Assembly (NCBI GenBank): GCA_009760855.2 | Contig: WPIO01000028.1 | Span: 3,677,501 to 3,741,500, forward strand | Direction: 5' to 3' | DNA: 64,000 bases | Origin: Cristatella mucedo | Taxonomy: Eukaryota; Bryozoa; Phylactolaemata; Cristatellidae | Shown here: positions 1 to 13,124 of the stretch, piece after piece | How the letters are laid out: the number at the start of each line of letters is the position of its first letter | How positions within the stretch are numbered: the stretch's first letter is position 1 | Program-made: the position numbers and the translations under genes | Notes under the pieces: model-generated | Database searches by the model: none | What the model saw: the letters and a program-made list of their open reading frames with translations, nothing else | What the model was told of the DNA's origin: nothing

Positions 1-703
1 GTGATACCTTAATCGTGTATCGCTTGCTTGTCGGTTAATCCGTCGCCTATTGGGCTGGCTTAGGGGTGTCTCGGCGTCTTTTAGCAGGCAGCAACACATC
101 CCCTACCGGAAGCCTCCAGGCATCGAGGCTTGAGCGGAAGCTTGACGTTCGGTTGTAGTTCTTCTACTCGAAGTTCCTATTATTAGCGTAACGGCACTCT
201 GCATCAAGTAGTCCGAGGGGCCGTGACCATTAAAAGAAGAAGAGAGCTTCGTTGGGGCGTGCTCTACTATGCACGCGATCCGGTCGTACGTTCCACGAAT
301 CGTGAACATTTGCTAAGCGCTTAGCGCGAGAAACAATCCGCAGCAGCCGACATTGACTGCTATATATATGGACTGCTGTCGCTGTCTCGGCTATCGAGGC
401 TCTTTCAAAAATGGCCGAAACCGATACAATTTGCATCGACGAGCCGGAAATGCAAAGAATTATGTATTTTAATCAGCACTTATCGCCTTCAGGACCCCGA
501 CGGACTTAATTTGTTTTACCTAGCAAAATAAAATGAGGTAATGTGTAGTTGAACCCGGGAGCACATCGACGGTTTTTTGTGAGGTCAATACATGACTCTT
601 CACTGTCGAGGTCGTTACATGCTGGTGGTAAGTACGAAATCCAGATGCTGGCTCTGAAAGCATGCCTTGGTTTCCGAGCCTTCGTCAGTAGTTATTGCTA
701 TTG
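1..703. other. No gene recognised
   Basis: Mixed-composition sequence with no repeat family or open frame that I can support. Confidence 0.5.
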
Positions 704-716
704 CTATATATATACA

Positions 717-764
<48 letters not shown>
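704..764. repeat. (TA)n microsatellite
   Basis: This is an AT dinucleotide run, briefly broken by a CAGA near its start. Confidence 0.95.
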
Positions 765-1763
765 GGTGCATGTTAGGGATGGTCCTACGCAGCATCTTAC
801 TACCCGAAGTTCAGAGGTCGCAATATAATGATAGCCCTGACACTTGTGGGAGCTGTCGGGTGTATCGGACGAGGTTTGAAATAGAACTTTTCGTGGTCCA
901 GCGTTTCAAATATCGTTGCCCCTGGTGACGCAGATTCGCATGTCCGCGTAAAAGGCTGGCGTAGATCGAACTCTACTCAATGGAACTCTAGCTATTGAGT
1001 AGGAAGGAAGCTTAGACATTTTCGAGCTCGCAGAGGCTCTTGGAAACCCGCGTCTTGTTTGAGAGGCAGTCGTTTCATCGCACGACAAGACCGTGAGAGA
1101 CAGGAATGAAAGCTGGGTCATAAGAGGCTGTGGCCGAATAACTGAGCGCATCGACACGAGGTCGCATAAGAGCTGCCGCATCAGCAGCTGCGGCCTTGAC
1201 ACGCTCAGCTCTGGAAGACAGCTGCACCGAACGAACGCTTCCTCGGAGCCGACCGCAAAGGGGAGTCGGTGACACGTCTAGTAAGGTGCTGATGGTAGGC
1301 GACCGGTGCGACCATTAATTAGGACAGGCTGTCACCGTTGCCTGCTAGTACGGCTACCAGCACTTTGAGAGCGCCAGCTTAGAGGCCGGCTCGGATCTCG
1401 CTCGCACGCTCGCTCGCAGCAGCCGAGTAGTGCACGGGGCGCGAAGTGCGTCATCGAGCTACCTAGCGCTACGAATTCCTTCCCGGTCGACCCTGGCTGA
1501 GAGACGCTCTATCCTTTCGGTCTCGACGTAAAAGCAGCGTCGCACGAACTCGGCCGTCGTGCTCGCTCTGCTGCTCAGGCGAGGCTCAGGCAAGGGCGCC
1601 GCTCGTCTGTCTTCGTCGATGCTCGGATGCTCGGCAAAGACAGACGCAGCGCGAGCTCGGCTGCGTGGCAAAAAAAGTACGCAGCCGACGGCAACGTGCA
1701 TTAGTTTCCACACTGCGCGTTGGCCGAGTGACATAAAAAATGAGGCGAGTTTGCAAGAACAAG

Positions 1764-1835
1764 ATGGCTCAAATCAACCAAACAGGAAGTGTCGCGAAGC
1801 GAGCCAACTCGGCGGCAGCTGTTTGCTGTGTCAAG
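1764..1835 (+). CDS. Candidate first coding exon, unrecognised
   Basis: An ATG in good context (AACAAGATGG) opens 24 codons, starting MAQINQTGSVAKRANS, and ends at a near-ideal donor (GTCAAG|GTAGGT). The sequence upstream is CpG-rich, as at many promoters. If an acceptor at TTTAG|ATG (1932) is used, the frame runs 28 more codons to a stop at 2015, giving only a 52-residue product. The more usual-looking acceptor at 1914 puts a stop within about 13 codons. No family is recognised, and chance is a real alternative. Confidence 0.25.
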
Positions 1836-2015
1836 GTAGGTAGCGCGGCTTTCTTTAGTTACTTCTCAGAAGTCTCTTAGATAGCACGATACGACCTCGA
1901 GTTTATTTACGCAGTGCAGCGCAACGTTTAGATGCCGCCGAAGATGCCGTTGATGACGCCCGACGACCCCTTGCAGCAGAGGATCTGGAAATTCGAAAGG
2001 CGGCTCACGATCTGA

Positions 2016-4964
2016 CGTGTTTTCCTTCTACCTCCTGTTCTAATCCGGGCTGCGCTTGCTCTTTCGGAGGGCAACTTGTGCTGCACTCGCCGGGCAGGCT
2101 AAGCTCGGACAGTGGGCGCCTCATCTCTCCGAGGAATTTGAACGCTGCCGAAACGAAGCCTGACTGCTGCCGGCTGGCGGGGACGGGGCTGGTTTTCGCT
2201 GTCTCTTTCGACAACATTATTGTACCGTGGCGGCCGTGCAATGCACTCACCAGGCTGCTGGAGAGCGTTTCCCCTTGGGCATCCTCCTGCGACATAGCCT
2301 CTAGGCCTTAGCTACTAACCACGCGCCGCAGCATGAAAATGAGCCTACTCGGAACTCCTCTGGCTGGCCGCTACGGGAATCGGCGACAACTACGTTCACC
2401 ATGTGACTTCGAGCGGGCTTGCAAGTGGGTTTAACCCTCCGAACCGCCGAGCTGCTTCGCACTCGCGCGAACGCTCTCAGGGCGGAGTGAGGAGTACGAA
2501 CCACGCACGTCGATGGCAGCAGCTTCCTCAGCGGCGGAGGGCGAGGCTCGATTGGAGCCGGACCCTCCCCACAACTAGGTGAAATGATGGCAGGCCCGAT
2601 ATAGCCTCTGGCACGGGTCGCTCCGTCGTCAGCCAATTTTTACGAGATGGAAGTTCGTGTCCTGGCAGGTAATTGTTGCATTAGTCACTCTTGCCTGTGC
2701 CATCCCATAACTGCTCACTTCCCCTTGATAGCTAATCGAAGTTCGCTCTCGAGGGTGTGCCGAGCAGGTTTAAAGACGGCGGCAGCTCTCGCTAGCTAAG
2801 TGTCAGCGCGATCGAACAGAAAGCCACGGGGAGTATCCGCCATTAAAAGAGCCGGACGCTGCAGGAGCGAGAGAGCGCAGCCTCTAACAGCCCTCTTCCT
2901 CAGAATGTGCCACCCACGGAGAGGGGCAGCAGCTGCTGGCGGAAGTGAGTTCTGACGGACCGGCAGGAGGAAGTGATCTTCGACGAAGAGGCAGGCGGCC
3001 GGACACCCACGGAGAAGGCCGAGCGAGAGAACCGTGCGGCTCGACGGCTGGCCCGCCGTTGCCCCAGCAGCAGCGTATTTCAGCATTTCAAAATCATCAA
3101 ATGAGTCCCAAAAGGTCTGGTTTCGAGGCCGGGAAGCTTCGGCGGTCGTCGAGGTCGCCGGTCTCCGAGTACAGCCAGCTGCATGACTACACGAGGTCGT
3201 GCACGCATGCACATAGCCCTCGCCGTCCAGAAATTTTAGTATCGTGACTTCGGCGCCCACTGCGAATCGACCAAACCCTTGTCTGAATCGGCTCACAAAC
3301 TCGTCATTATCTTCTGCGGCGAGCCGAGCCGGGTCACGGCTCGCTAGATATGGCTCTCCAATTGCTCAATAGCACTCGAATAAGAGATTGTTAGATCGCG
3401 AAACGTCAGAGGGCGTCTGGCTCGCGCCCTACTGACCCACAGGCTCGACGACGAGGGCCGCCAGCCATAGACATTTTGGCAGACATCTTGCCTCCTACTG
3501 GACTACTGCCAGCCTGTTAGCCATCTCTAACAATGCAGCCGTAAGACCAATTAATATTACTAACAAAATTTTCGACGGAATCATTCGATAGCATTCCCTA
3601 TCATTGCACGGTAACCTCTTCTCTTTTCGCGGAGCTCTACTTAACTTGAATAGATTTTATCAACTCAATATTGCTATAATCTTATTGGCAGTTAGTACTA
3701 GCCAACCCCTCTGCAAAATGACAAGTTGGTTCGCAGCTAAAACCGGCAGAGCTTAGATCGGCTGGCGCCATTCCACTAAGCCAACCTCGCACAGCCAGCG
3801 ATCGGTTGATAGGGTCCGTGCTCCTTGTCGGTATAGCTCGCCGCCCCGCCAGCGGGCAGCTTCCACGCTGAAATAATCTTGAAAACAAAGTTAAAATTAA
3901 GTTTTCGAGATAAGACACGCAGCTGAGTGATCTTTATCCACGACCTTAGGTGGCAGTAGTTGCCGTACTGGTTGTAGCACATTTTTTGTGCTATCGTCCT
4001 ACGATTGCCAGACGCAGCAAAAGAGGAAAGCATAGCTGACGTAGGAAAACAGTTAAGGAATGGAGGCGTATCATAAAGAAGTTCCAATGGCGAGTAGCTG
4101 GAGCAGAAGTGACATGATCGCATCCGCCTCAGAACTGAAGTTAGAATGCGAGCGCAGGAAGTGAGGAGTGAGTCTCTCGCTCAGAGGATATGCTCCACTG
4201 TCAAGCCAAAAAAGCTCGATCGATCAGAGAATGTGAGATACTACTCGATCAGATATCGCGACACCAATCGGAGAGTGTGCACTATTGTTGCCTCGAGTGA
4301 GTACCAATGTCTGCTTTTCCGAGGAGGCCAGTCGGCACGACATGAATGGAAATAAAGAAATCTCGATGAGTTGCTGAACTTGGGGCATCGAATGTCCTTC
4401 AAAAGTAGTCTAAAATTGTCTAAACATCTGAACATTAAGGATTTATCTCGCAAGCTCGAAATGGTCACGAAATGGATGGTCCGACGGAAGTGGACTGCAT
4501 TCATACGAGTAGCCTGAAGCCGAAGGCACGTACGTGTGAGACAACTCCAAAAAGAATGGAAGTATATTCACTCGCCTGAGAACCAGATCGAACTTGACTA
4601 GAGGTAACTCGCCGACGTCATCCTACCGGCGTAGGCGAGTAAGTGAATTTGAAATTTGCACAGAGACTCCTGATATTTGGAAGCGAACAAGTCACCGAGT
4701 CTTTTGCCCGCCGCGGACCATTTTTATGGAATAATTTGCGCCACTCGTTCAGATTAAGGAGGGCTCGTTGAAGACAGCCGTCTTTCTACTTTTCAGCATC
4801 GTCGTCCGTGCCAATTGCACGTCTTTTGTACGCTGTAACGGGGCCCTCTGCATTTTAGCTAAGGTCCCTCACTGCGTTTGAGCCTGAGAGCCACGAGTTG
4901 ACGAATGAAGCACTTTCCACATTTTCCCGATTTGGTAGAATGAACTATATGGCTATGATTATTA
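2016..4964. other. CpG-rich stretch without a firm gene
   Basis: GC-rich and CpG-rich with several frames open on both strands, as expected by chance at this composition. A charged segment near 2970-3080 (EEVIFDEEAGGRTPTEKA) looks exon-like but lacks convincing splice sites. Minus-strand residues at 3980-4110 (YDTPPFLNCFPTSAML) resemble the end of the family B frame (YATHYLNCSPDSAML), so a small LINE remnant is possible. A short foldback (ATTCACTCGCCT...AGGCGAGTAAGTGAAT) lies at 4565-4652. Confidence 0.4.
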
Positions 4965-5165
4965 TATATTATATATTATTTATATTATTATTATTTATAT
5001 TATTATTGTATTATTACTTATTATATATTATATTATTGTTATTATATATTATATTATATTATTACTTATTATTATATTATGTTATTATATTATTATATAT
5101 TATTATATTATATTATAATTTTTTATTATATAACATTTATTATTTATATATTATTATTATTATTC
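4965..5165. repeat. AT-only degenerate TTA/ATT repeat
   Basis: About 200 bp of almost pure A and T form shuffled TTATTA, TATATTA and ATTATT units. This may be a decayed (ATT)n tail of the kind that ends the family A LINEs, but no LINE body is seen beside it. Confidence 0.9.
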
Positions 5166-5684
5166 CTATATGGCTATTAGCAGGTGGCTGTTAGGCTCAG
5201 CAAGGCGCGTAGAGTAAGATAAAACGAAGTAATCTATTTCAAATAGTACCTCGAGCGTTCTAGTGTCGCAGTGCTGCACAGCTAAGAGCAAACGGACCGA
5301 CGAGCTGCAGGCAGCACGTCGCATTGCGGCTCTGTGAACTTTTGGTGTGGACACGAATGCACACATCGCGAGCCAGCACTAGAAGAGGGTGCCTGTCGGC
5401 AGAATGCCGATGGCCTTGACCTCGATACCGACTGTAAAGAGTCAAGATGGCTCTAAGTTGATGTCTAGCGATGGAGCATATCCAACTTGCGGCGCATTGT
5501 AGACCAGCTATGTATGGCGTAAATGTTAATGAAGGAAAAACAGGGAGGCACGACGAAAAAGATTCTGGTAGTAAGCGACGGAATGCCAATCAAGCAATCT
5601 AGATTGCGACAAGTGCCTCATGTGGATGCGCAGAAAAATATCACAAGAAACCTCGCTTGACTGCCAAGTTCGAACGAAGCACGT

Positions 5685-5686
<2 letters not shown>

Positions 5687-5778
<92 letters not shown>
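5687..5778. repeat. (TA)46 microsatellite
   Basis: An uninterrupted TA run of about 92 bp. Confidence 0.97.
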
Positions 5779-5779
<1 letters not shown>

Positions 5780-6005
5780 CATTACGTGAGAAGGATTACA
5801 TTCATCTTTGGATTTGGATTTGAGCTTGTCGTGGCATGTGCCGATTACATATTCTTCCGAGCGTTTGCTTCGTCCGCGTGTAGCAGTTCTTTGCCTACCT
5901 GCCTACTTGTGCAAGCTAACCTTTTTGAGCATGCTATCGTCACTCCGTTTGAATTGCTTACTTTTCATCTTAATTTTCATAGCCTATACATACAGTGCCG
6001 CGAGA

Positions 6006-6010
<5 letters not shown>

Positions 6011-6047
<37 letters not shown>
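6011..6047. repeat. (GA)n microsatellite
   Basis: A GA run of about 37 bp just after GTGAGGG. Confidence 0.95.
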
Positions 6048-6050
<3 letters not shown>

Positions 6051-6189
6051 TTTTATTGTTGCTACTATGGAAAGCCCCGAGCATGCGCCAATCACTCATG
6101 GCCTCCTCAAAGAAAATGACCTCGCTCTGCTGCTGAATTAGGTAGACTAGGTCAGGACTAGCACTTCTAAGATGTGATACGTAAATCTA

Positions 6190-6315
6190 CAACGCGACAC
6201 CCTGATTTGGCCCAGGGTTAGATAGCTCGCTTTTAATTAATGACATTGGCGCGGGATCGAGCCCTACGGATTATGTATAGTGCCTGAACAGAAATTAAGT
6301 TCTCTTACGGCGCTA
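6190..6315 (+). mobile_element. SINE-like piece: tRNA-like head joined to an L2-like 3' tail
   Basis: A tRNA-like head starts CCCTGATTTGGCCCAGGG and carries a pol III B-box-like GGGATCGAGCCC. It is followed directly by a degenerate family A tail (AGTGCCTGAACAGAAATTAAG, then TTCTC and GGCGCTATC). A similar head joined to family A sequence is seen on the minus strand near 41.4 kb. Confidence 0.5.
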
Positions 6316-6599
6316 TCCCAAAAAAGCCCTTTTAGCCCTTAAAGACCAGCCACACTGGCAAGGTCATGGTTCGGCCTACTACTAGGCTCAAGTTGATATA
6401 ACTCCAGTTACTTCTTTGGTCAAATTGTAGCCATTGTAGGCTGCCAAGCAGCGTCGAGTTACGTATGCATGATGAATTTCGTCAACAAATTCTCAGGTTA
6501 CAATAAAGTCATTGTGCTAAAACAAATGATTCATGCATTGCAGGTAGAATGCTTGAATTTTTTAGAACATTATTTCTTTTTAAAATTTTAATCCCTTAA

Positions 6600-6631
6600 T
6601 TTGACGTCTAAGCTAAGTGTGAACTATTGCC

Positions 6632-6716
<85 letters not shown>

Positions 6717-6770
6717 GGTTCTCTGAGGGCGCTTTATCAAGTGCATTATTATTATTACATTATTGTTTAG
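6600..6770 (+). mobile_element. Family A LINE 3' tail split by a GA microsatellite
   Basis: The conserved tail core CCTAGAAAGAG...TTCTCTGAGGGCGCTTTATC is present. The GAGAG of its left half has grown into about 80 bp of pure GA (6633-6713) before AAGGTTCTCTGAGGGCGC and (ATT)n resume. Confidence 0.75.
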
Positions 6771-6884
6771 TATTATAATGTAGATTGCTCACCATAAAAA
6801 TAGCAGGTGGAGAAGCAAAACAGCACGACTACACTAAAATGAATCCATACGGTTTCCTTAAAGGACCTTAAACAAGCTTCTTTC

Positions 6885-6962
6885 CAAGATATGTGTAGTT
6901 CCTAAAAAGAGATTGGGCTCTCTCAGGGTGCTATACATACCCTTGATCCCATTACTATTAAA
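6885..6962 (+). mobile_element. Family A LINE 3' tail remnant
   Basis: The segment reads CCTAAAAAGAGATTGGGC, CTCTCAGGGTGCTATACATA, then a short ATTACTATTA end. It is recognisable as the L2-like 3' hairpin and tail, without any body. Confidence 0.6.
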
Positions 6963-6999
6963 TATCTCACAGGGTCGTCTAGAAAATAATAAGCAGGCC

Positions 7000-7473
7000 G
7001 CACACAAATGCAGCAAACAAGGAAGTTATTATGTTTGCGCTTATCACCACTTCTCCCGTAAGTATAATGTGGGTGTGCCAGCACAATGAAGTTGGGGGAG
7101 GGGCTAGTACCGGAGGCGACCTACTGCCTGCTAGCACAGCAACCGTGGCCTTTCTCTGCACCGCCAGCTGCTGGCCTGATGAATTAAACTCTAGCAAAAC
7201 CTCCAAAGTATTTAAAGTTGACTAACCCATTATAAGCAATTCTAAGAGAACGACAATAATCCCAATACGAGAGAGACCTCACAACCCATGTGTCCACCGA
7301 ACGAAAGAAGTTCTACGAGTCATCTTGATTGGCATTGCGCAATATTCTCTTAGAAGCTCTCTGGGCACTTTGAAGCTGACAGCTCTCGGAGGCGCTCTTT
7401 TTTTACATAAGGGTGGACAAAAGGTGTGCACATTCGACTTACGCGGAATGATTCACAGCAGCTTACTACGCAA

Positions 7474-7527
<54 letters not shown>

Positions 7528-8286
7528 CAATTACGCACTGACTGTGCCGCGAAAACTCCCTTGAGATTGATGACATCTATTAGTCCTTTGAGGCAGGAGC
7601 GAGGCTCAGGAGTTGAGGTGAAAGAATAAGCAAGCTACTGCAAGCGCGTATACTTTTCTGTTTCGAGCTTGGCACGAACACGTAAATTACACCATGTCTC
7701 CAGCCAGGCACGGTCATCGTTTCGCGGTCGATAGTAGATATAAATTCCTTGTAAATTCCTAAATAAATTCCAAAAATTCCTAGGTAAATTCCTTGGCACT
7801 CACCGTGGCTGCTTTTCCGCATTTAAAATTTAATGCGCGAGAGAAAATTGCTCGTCTGGTTCCACCTTGCCGCACTGCCAAAAGGTTCTCGACGGCTCGG
7901 TGAACGAGACAAAATAATTTAAGGGGATTTTACAGCTAAAACAGTGAAGCGAATTTTTCTTGTTGCAGCCGCCCGTCTCTACTGTGCAACTTAGAGTGCC
8001 TCGTGCCAGCTCGCCTTGTTAGAGAGGAGATGCAGACTAAATGTGTCACTTGTTAATTTAATTCAATACGTTTATAAATTTGACGTACCCGCGCGTCGCT
8101 CAAAACAAGCGCTGGCAATATGTTATTCTAATGGCAATATACTCGACGGCCCTAAGCACAGCAGGATGTTGAGGTCTCGTCAGTATGGGCGCGCTGTCAA
8201 ATCGAGTGAGCCGCTTAATGGTTGAATGCTTTTCCCCGTCTTTCATTAAGCGAAAGCAAAGCAAAAAGTAAAGACCAGCTTATCAA
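7000..8286. other. No gene recognised apart from a microsatellite
   Basis: Mostly unique-looking sequence around the (TC)n tract. A cluster of AAATTCCT-like octamers (7740-7800) forms a short degenerate repeat. Confidence 0.5.
7476..7524. repeat. (TC)n microsatellite
   Basis: A TC run of about 49 bp. Confidence 0.95.
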
Positions 8287-8400
8287 ACGGTCAGATTTTA
8301 TATAAGAGCTGCAGAAGAGCCTTAACGGCTGTCGCCACTGCTAGCAGTCAGCAATACAGGGTGGCCTGCGTGGCACAGCTCGAGCCCGCCCTGACATAGA
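8287..8400 (-). mobile_element. SINE fragment
   Basis: This segment shares the block GCAGAAGAGCCTTAACGGCT, followed by GCCACTGCTAGCAGT, with the SINEs at 37.1 and 42.0 kb. The head side keeps AGCTCGAGCCCGCCC. It is read as an old minus-strand copy. Confidence 0.45.
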
Positions 8401-8676
8401 TTAGCCAAGTGCGAGCCCCTTAAATTATTCAATCTCTCGTATCAAGCGATGCGGTGCTTTGCATTATACATTGGAATGTGCATGCAAACCTTTGAGGCGA
8501 AACTCACACGTGAGCGAGCCAGGACGTAACTGTATATTCAATCAGCAGCTAAATAGATACAAGGAGACAGAATTCCTGCTGCCGGAAAGACTTTCTTAAG
8601 GATGCAGCGTTCGAAATTCAGTTAATAGAATGGCTTAATCGTCGAGTCTGACAGGCGTGAAAACCGCAGAATAAAG

Positions 8677-9238
<562 letters not shown>

Positions 9239-9284
9239 CGTCGCGAATGCCGACAGAAAAGAGAAGCCTGCAAGATCCAGTTGC

Positions 9285-9467
9285 GTAGTTTCACCGTTAA
9301 TTACGACAACAAGGAAGGTCCTGAGTAGAACCAGGTTTAAAGATTCACAGAGTGCGACCCGAATGACGCGCAACCCGTTGGCGCGTCATTCGGGTCGCAC
9401 TCTGTGAATCTTTAAACCTGGTTCTACTCAGGACCTTCCTTGTTGTCGTGATTAACGGTGAAACTAC
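9285..9467. repeat. Near-perfect 87-bp inverted repeat (foldback)
   Basis: The left arm 9285-9371 and right arm 9381-9467 are reverse complements at 86 of 87 positions, with a 9-base loop (AACCCGTTG). The single mismatch is in GTTAATTACGAC versus GTCGTGATTAAC. The left arm lies about 50 bp from the GA tract, and the right arm ends where the family A LINE sequence begins. Confidence 0.93.
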
Positions 9468-10401
9468 CTAGTGTTATTCAGAAATTGGAAAGGCTGACTT
9501 TCAAAATTGGCTCTGCCAGCATATCTCCAGTTGCATCAGCTCGAAATCTAGGTGTCATATTCCAAAGCGACCTCTCGTTAGACGACCACATCAGCTCCAC
9601 AGTCAAATCAGCCTATTTTCAGCTTCATAACATTGCTAAAATTCGGGCTTGTTTAGATAAGGATACCACGTCCAAGTTGGTCCATGCATTCGTGACATCT
9701 CGTCTCGACTTCTGCAACTCACTGCTTACTGGCCTACCAGCATGTGCAATCAGGCGATTGCAGCTGGTGCAAAACTCTGCAGCTAGGCTTGTCTGTCGTG
9801 AGCGTCGCAGTTGCCACATTACTCCACTTCTCGCCGACCTGCACTGGTTACCAGTCAAGCAACGGATTGACTTCAAGGTTTTGTCGCTCACTTTTAGGTC
9901 TCTTCATTCTATGGCTCCAGCCTATCTTTCAGATATACTACCCCATCAGGCAAAGCATCGTACCACTCGCTTTTCGGAATACAAACAGTCTAGAAATACC
10001 TCGTACAAACCTTAAATCCTTTGGAGACCGTGCATTTAGCTCGTATGCTCCCACAGCCTGGAACTCCCTCCCGACCTGCATCAGAACATCCCCTGACCTG
10101 ACCACATTTAAAAGAAACTTAAAAACATACCTATTTAGGACAGCATTTAGTGGGTCCTTGTGATTCGTCCTCGATGTGCTTATGCGTGCTGACACTGTTC
10201 ATGCTGCCACTAACCACATTTGCATGCTGACCCAGTGCATGTAACCCCTAACCATGTTATTCATTTTGTTTGTTTTTCAAGCATGATTTTACTTACTATT
10301 CTATTGCGTATCACTTTGCAGCAAATGTAAAGCGCCTAGAAAGAGATTAAGTTCTCTGAGGGCGCTTTATCAAGTGCAATATCATTATTATTATTATTAT
10401 T
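9468..10401 (+). mobile_element. Family A LINE (L2/CR1-like), 5'-truncated, RT C-terminal part plus 3' UTR
   Basis: The frame from 9468 encodes the region after the RT catalytic core: ARNLGVIFQSDLSLDDHISS, SRLDFCNSLLTGLP, LHWLPVKQRIDFKVL and LAPAYLSD-type motifs typical of L2/CR1-clade ORF2 C-termini. A single-base frameshift near 9985 moves it to the next frame, which runs to a stop after TAFSGSL at about 10161. The 3' UTR has the GCATGCTGAC...CTAACCA duplicated block, the AAAGCGCC...GGGCGCTTT hairpin and (ATT)n. It is a dead copy. Confidence 0.9.
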
Positions 10402-11924
10402 GGCCGTAGCTATAAGTTGTTCTAGGCTGGCCTAGAGAAGCGCGGGCGCTCGGCAACTGTGGCTTCGTTTTAGGCCTGTCCTCGTTGTGGTTTTATTTGT
10501 TTTCTTCTGTTTGCTAAAATCTACCCCCACATGCATTGGGCGTATAAACGGGTGCAGTGGCTTCCCGACTGATACTCTTGTACCACAAACTCTGCGTTAG
10601 TAACGGTGCTAGTCCTCATCGACCAGCGACAAATACCGTTGAAGTCTTGAAACTTTGAACCACGGCTGAAGGGCTGAATGCGCAGAACCAATGTCCGCAG
10701 AAACGTCGACGGTAGCATGTTTAGGGAGCACGACACCAAGGAAGAGCCCCATATTATTAATAATAAGAGCCCCCTATAATTAAGCCCCCTATATTAATGT
10801 AAAAAGCCACTATCCATATTCTAGTGCAGTCTATTCAACAGCGAAGAAAGGTTACACGTGTCCAGTATCAGCCATATCGTATAACAGCTCTCATTTGACG
10901 CCATAGCGCGATTTAAAAATTTGCTAAATGCAGAGAGCATAACTGACTTAGTAGCGCACGACTCAGGCTTTTATAACGCTTAACCAGGGACATGACATGA
11001 CGTACTTGGTTCCTTCCGAGTAGTTCTAATTCAGGAACCGCACACTATTTTACTGTGGTTATAAGTTGGCTGATCCAACACGCCGCCGTTGCTGTATTAA
11101 GTCAGGGAGTGGGCCAGACCTTTACATAGCCCGATGCGCCTAATCGTGAGAGCCGAAGGGCTTTGCGAGACGCAAGCCACCCGGCACATTCCTCGGGTAC
11201 GTCCAGGAGAGAGCCAGGGGCCGCTAGCTTCCCTTCGGCATGCCAGTGGCGCTGTCTCTCGGTTTATCTGCCAATGTTTACCTACCCAGTTGGCACCGAT
11301 GCCCGATCGTTGGCCGAAACATGTATCAGAGATCCCCTCAGTAGCGAGCCGTCGCGGAGTCAATTCCTGTTGCTGGCCATTTTGCGCCTGGGCCCGTGAG
11401 TGGCAATCAATCATTCTATGTCCTCATCGTTGATTAGGTACGGGCGCCGTTAGCTCGAGGATTCTCGACAGACAGCCAGCCCTAGCGAGCTGGTTAAATC
11501 CCCCTGCAAAAAATGCGACCCGTCAATCGTTTGGATATCTTGTATGGGTGTGAAAAGGGTTTTTCATTTTGGCTCGACGCCGCTCAATAACAATAATAAC
11601 AAAAATAATAATAGTGATAGTAGGTCATTGTCTAGCGCCCTAGGAAGTCCAAATTATTACCATCAAGGTGCTTTGCGTCAGCAAGAGAATCGAATGTACA
11701 AGGTTAATGACTATAGGTGTCGTGCTAAGACGAACATGCAATAGCACACAACTATCATGCTTAGACAAGCATGCAAAAGTAACCAGGCAAATACTCCGGG
11801 CCACCGATTAGTAGGGCCCCTGGTTATTGACTTGCATAGAATCATGCACAGGTAAGTACGCAAAGCACACTGGAGCAAGAAGATAATTTCACGTGAGCAC
11901 AGCGAAAGCTGAGTAAAGCGGAAG
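10402..11924. other. No gene recognised
   Basis: There is no LINE, SINE or exon signal I can support. Small AATAATAA runs lie near 10755 and 11590. Confidence 0.45.
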
Positions 11925-12255
11925 CGTTTTTAGCTCATACTTACATTACTCAAAGTCACTGAGGTGATGGCAGAAGTGTGAAGCGAGATCCAGGCTTTAG
12001 ATGCATACGAACCGAAGGCTCGATAGCCAAAAGATTTCGCTTTATTGCGATTAATAACGAGACGACAGAAAGCCAAGGAGCGAGCTATGCCAGAGAAGGT
12101 GACTGGAGGAGCAGGGAGGTCGGATGGGTAGGCTGGTGCAAGCGAGTGAAGCAACTGGCTAGTCTAGCCAGTGAGAGGATCGAAGCTTGTTAGGGAGCCA
12201 GAGAAGCTCAGGCAGAAGTCTGATGAGATGTGGCAGCTACTCCATTAATGATGTC
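11925..12255 (-). mobile_element. Family A LINE fragment
   Basis: The minus strand encodes HSLAPAYPSDL, KSFGYRAFGSYASKAWISL and further C-terminal motifs like the copy at 9.5 kb, with many differences. It has no (ATT)n tail and is an old internal fragment. Confidence 0.7.
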
Positions 12256-12317
12256 CAGAGCCAATGTCGAAACGCTTTCTTTTTTCGCGCGAATGCCTTA
12301 CCTTATGGGCTGGAACT

Positions 12318-12480
12318 CAAAGCCCCTCGGTCTTGGCTCAGGGGTTAAGTGCCCGCACTTCACGACCTAGATCGTGTGTTCGAGCCTTCAGCAGGCAACC
12401 TTTTGTCGCTTACTGCATGTGGTTGAGAGCCTCTAAGGCTATAACACCGCTAAATAAATTAGGCTACTCAATCAGCCGAT
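12318..12480 (+). mobile_element. tRNA-derived SINE
   Basis: An A-box-like TGGCTCAGGGGTTAAGTG and a B-box-like GTGTTCGAGCC about 40 bp apart form a tRNA-like head. The body keeps GAGCCTCTAAGGCTATAACA, shared with other SINE copies in the window. It is not a functional tRNA: no cloverleaf acceptor stem closes. Confidence 0.6.
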
Positions 12481-12743
12481 ATGAACAAGCTCATCAACAA
12501 TTTCTTATACAGTTTTATCAAGTATATTCAAAGGCATCCACGCGTTTCAGTGCAATCGCATTACTATCAATATTCTACTAATTGGTACCTGCATGAACGT
12601 CGGCACTAGATACCTGATTTATATCGAAAGCATGCCAGTCTTAATCGCGCCCTTGATCGTATTCCTGCTGACTGACTTCCTCCGTGGTTCGAGTGCTACG
12701 ACTATTAAGAACCACGAGTATCACAGTCATGGTCCTGCACAGA

Positions 12744-13072
<329 letters not shown>

Positions 13073-13124
13073 ACAAGACACACATGCAACTATTTATATA
13101 TGTATAAACTCATATATGATTATG

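Noticed and set aside
2796-3296. 166-codon minus-strand frame
   Set aside because: GC-rich DNA open by chance: no start context, domain or splice support, and an overlapping frame on the other strand is equally plausible.
4565-4652. MITE with ATTCACTCGCCT ends
   Set aside because: The arms are short and imperfect (4-base offset), with no target duplication; too weak to call.
12318-12400. Possible tRNA gene
   Set aside because: It has A- and B-box-like motifs but no closing acceptor stem, and it is followed by a body shared with other SINE copies.
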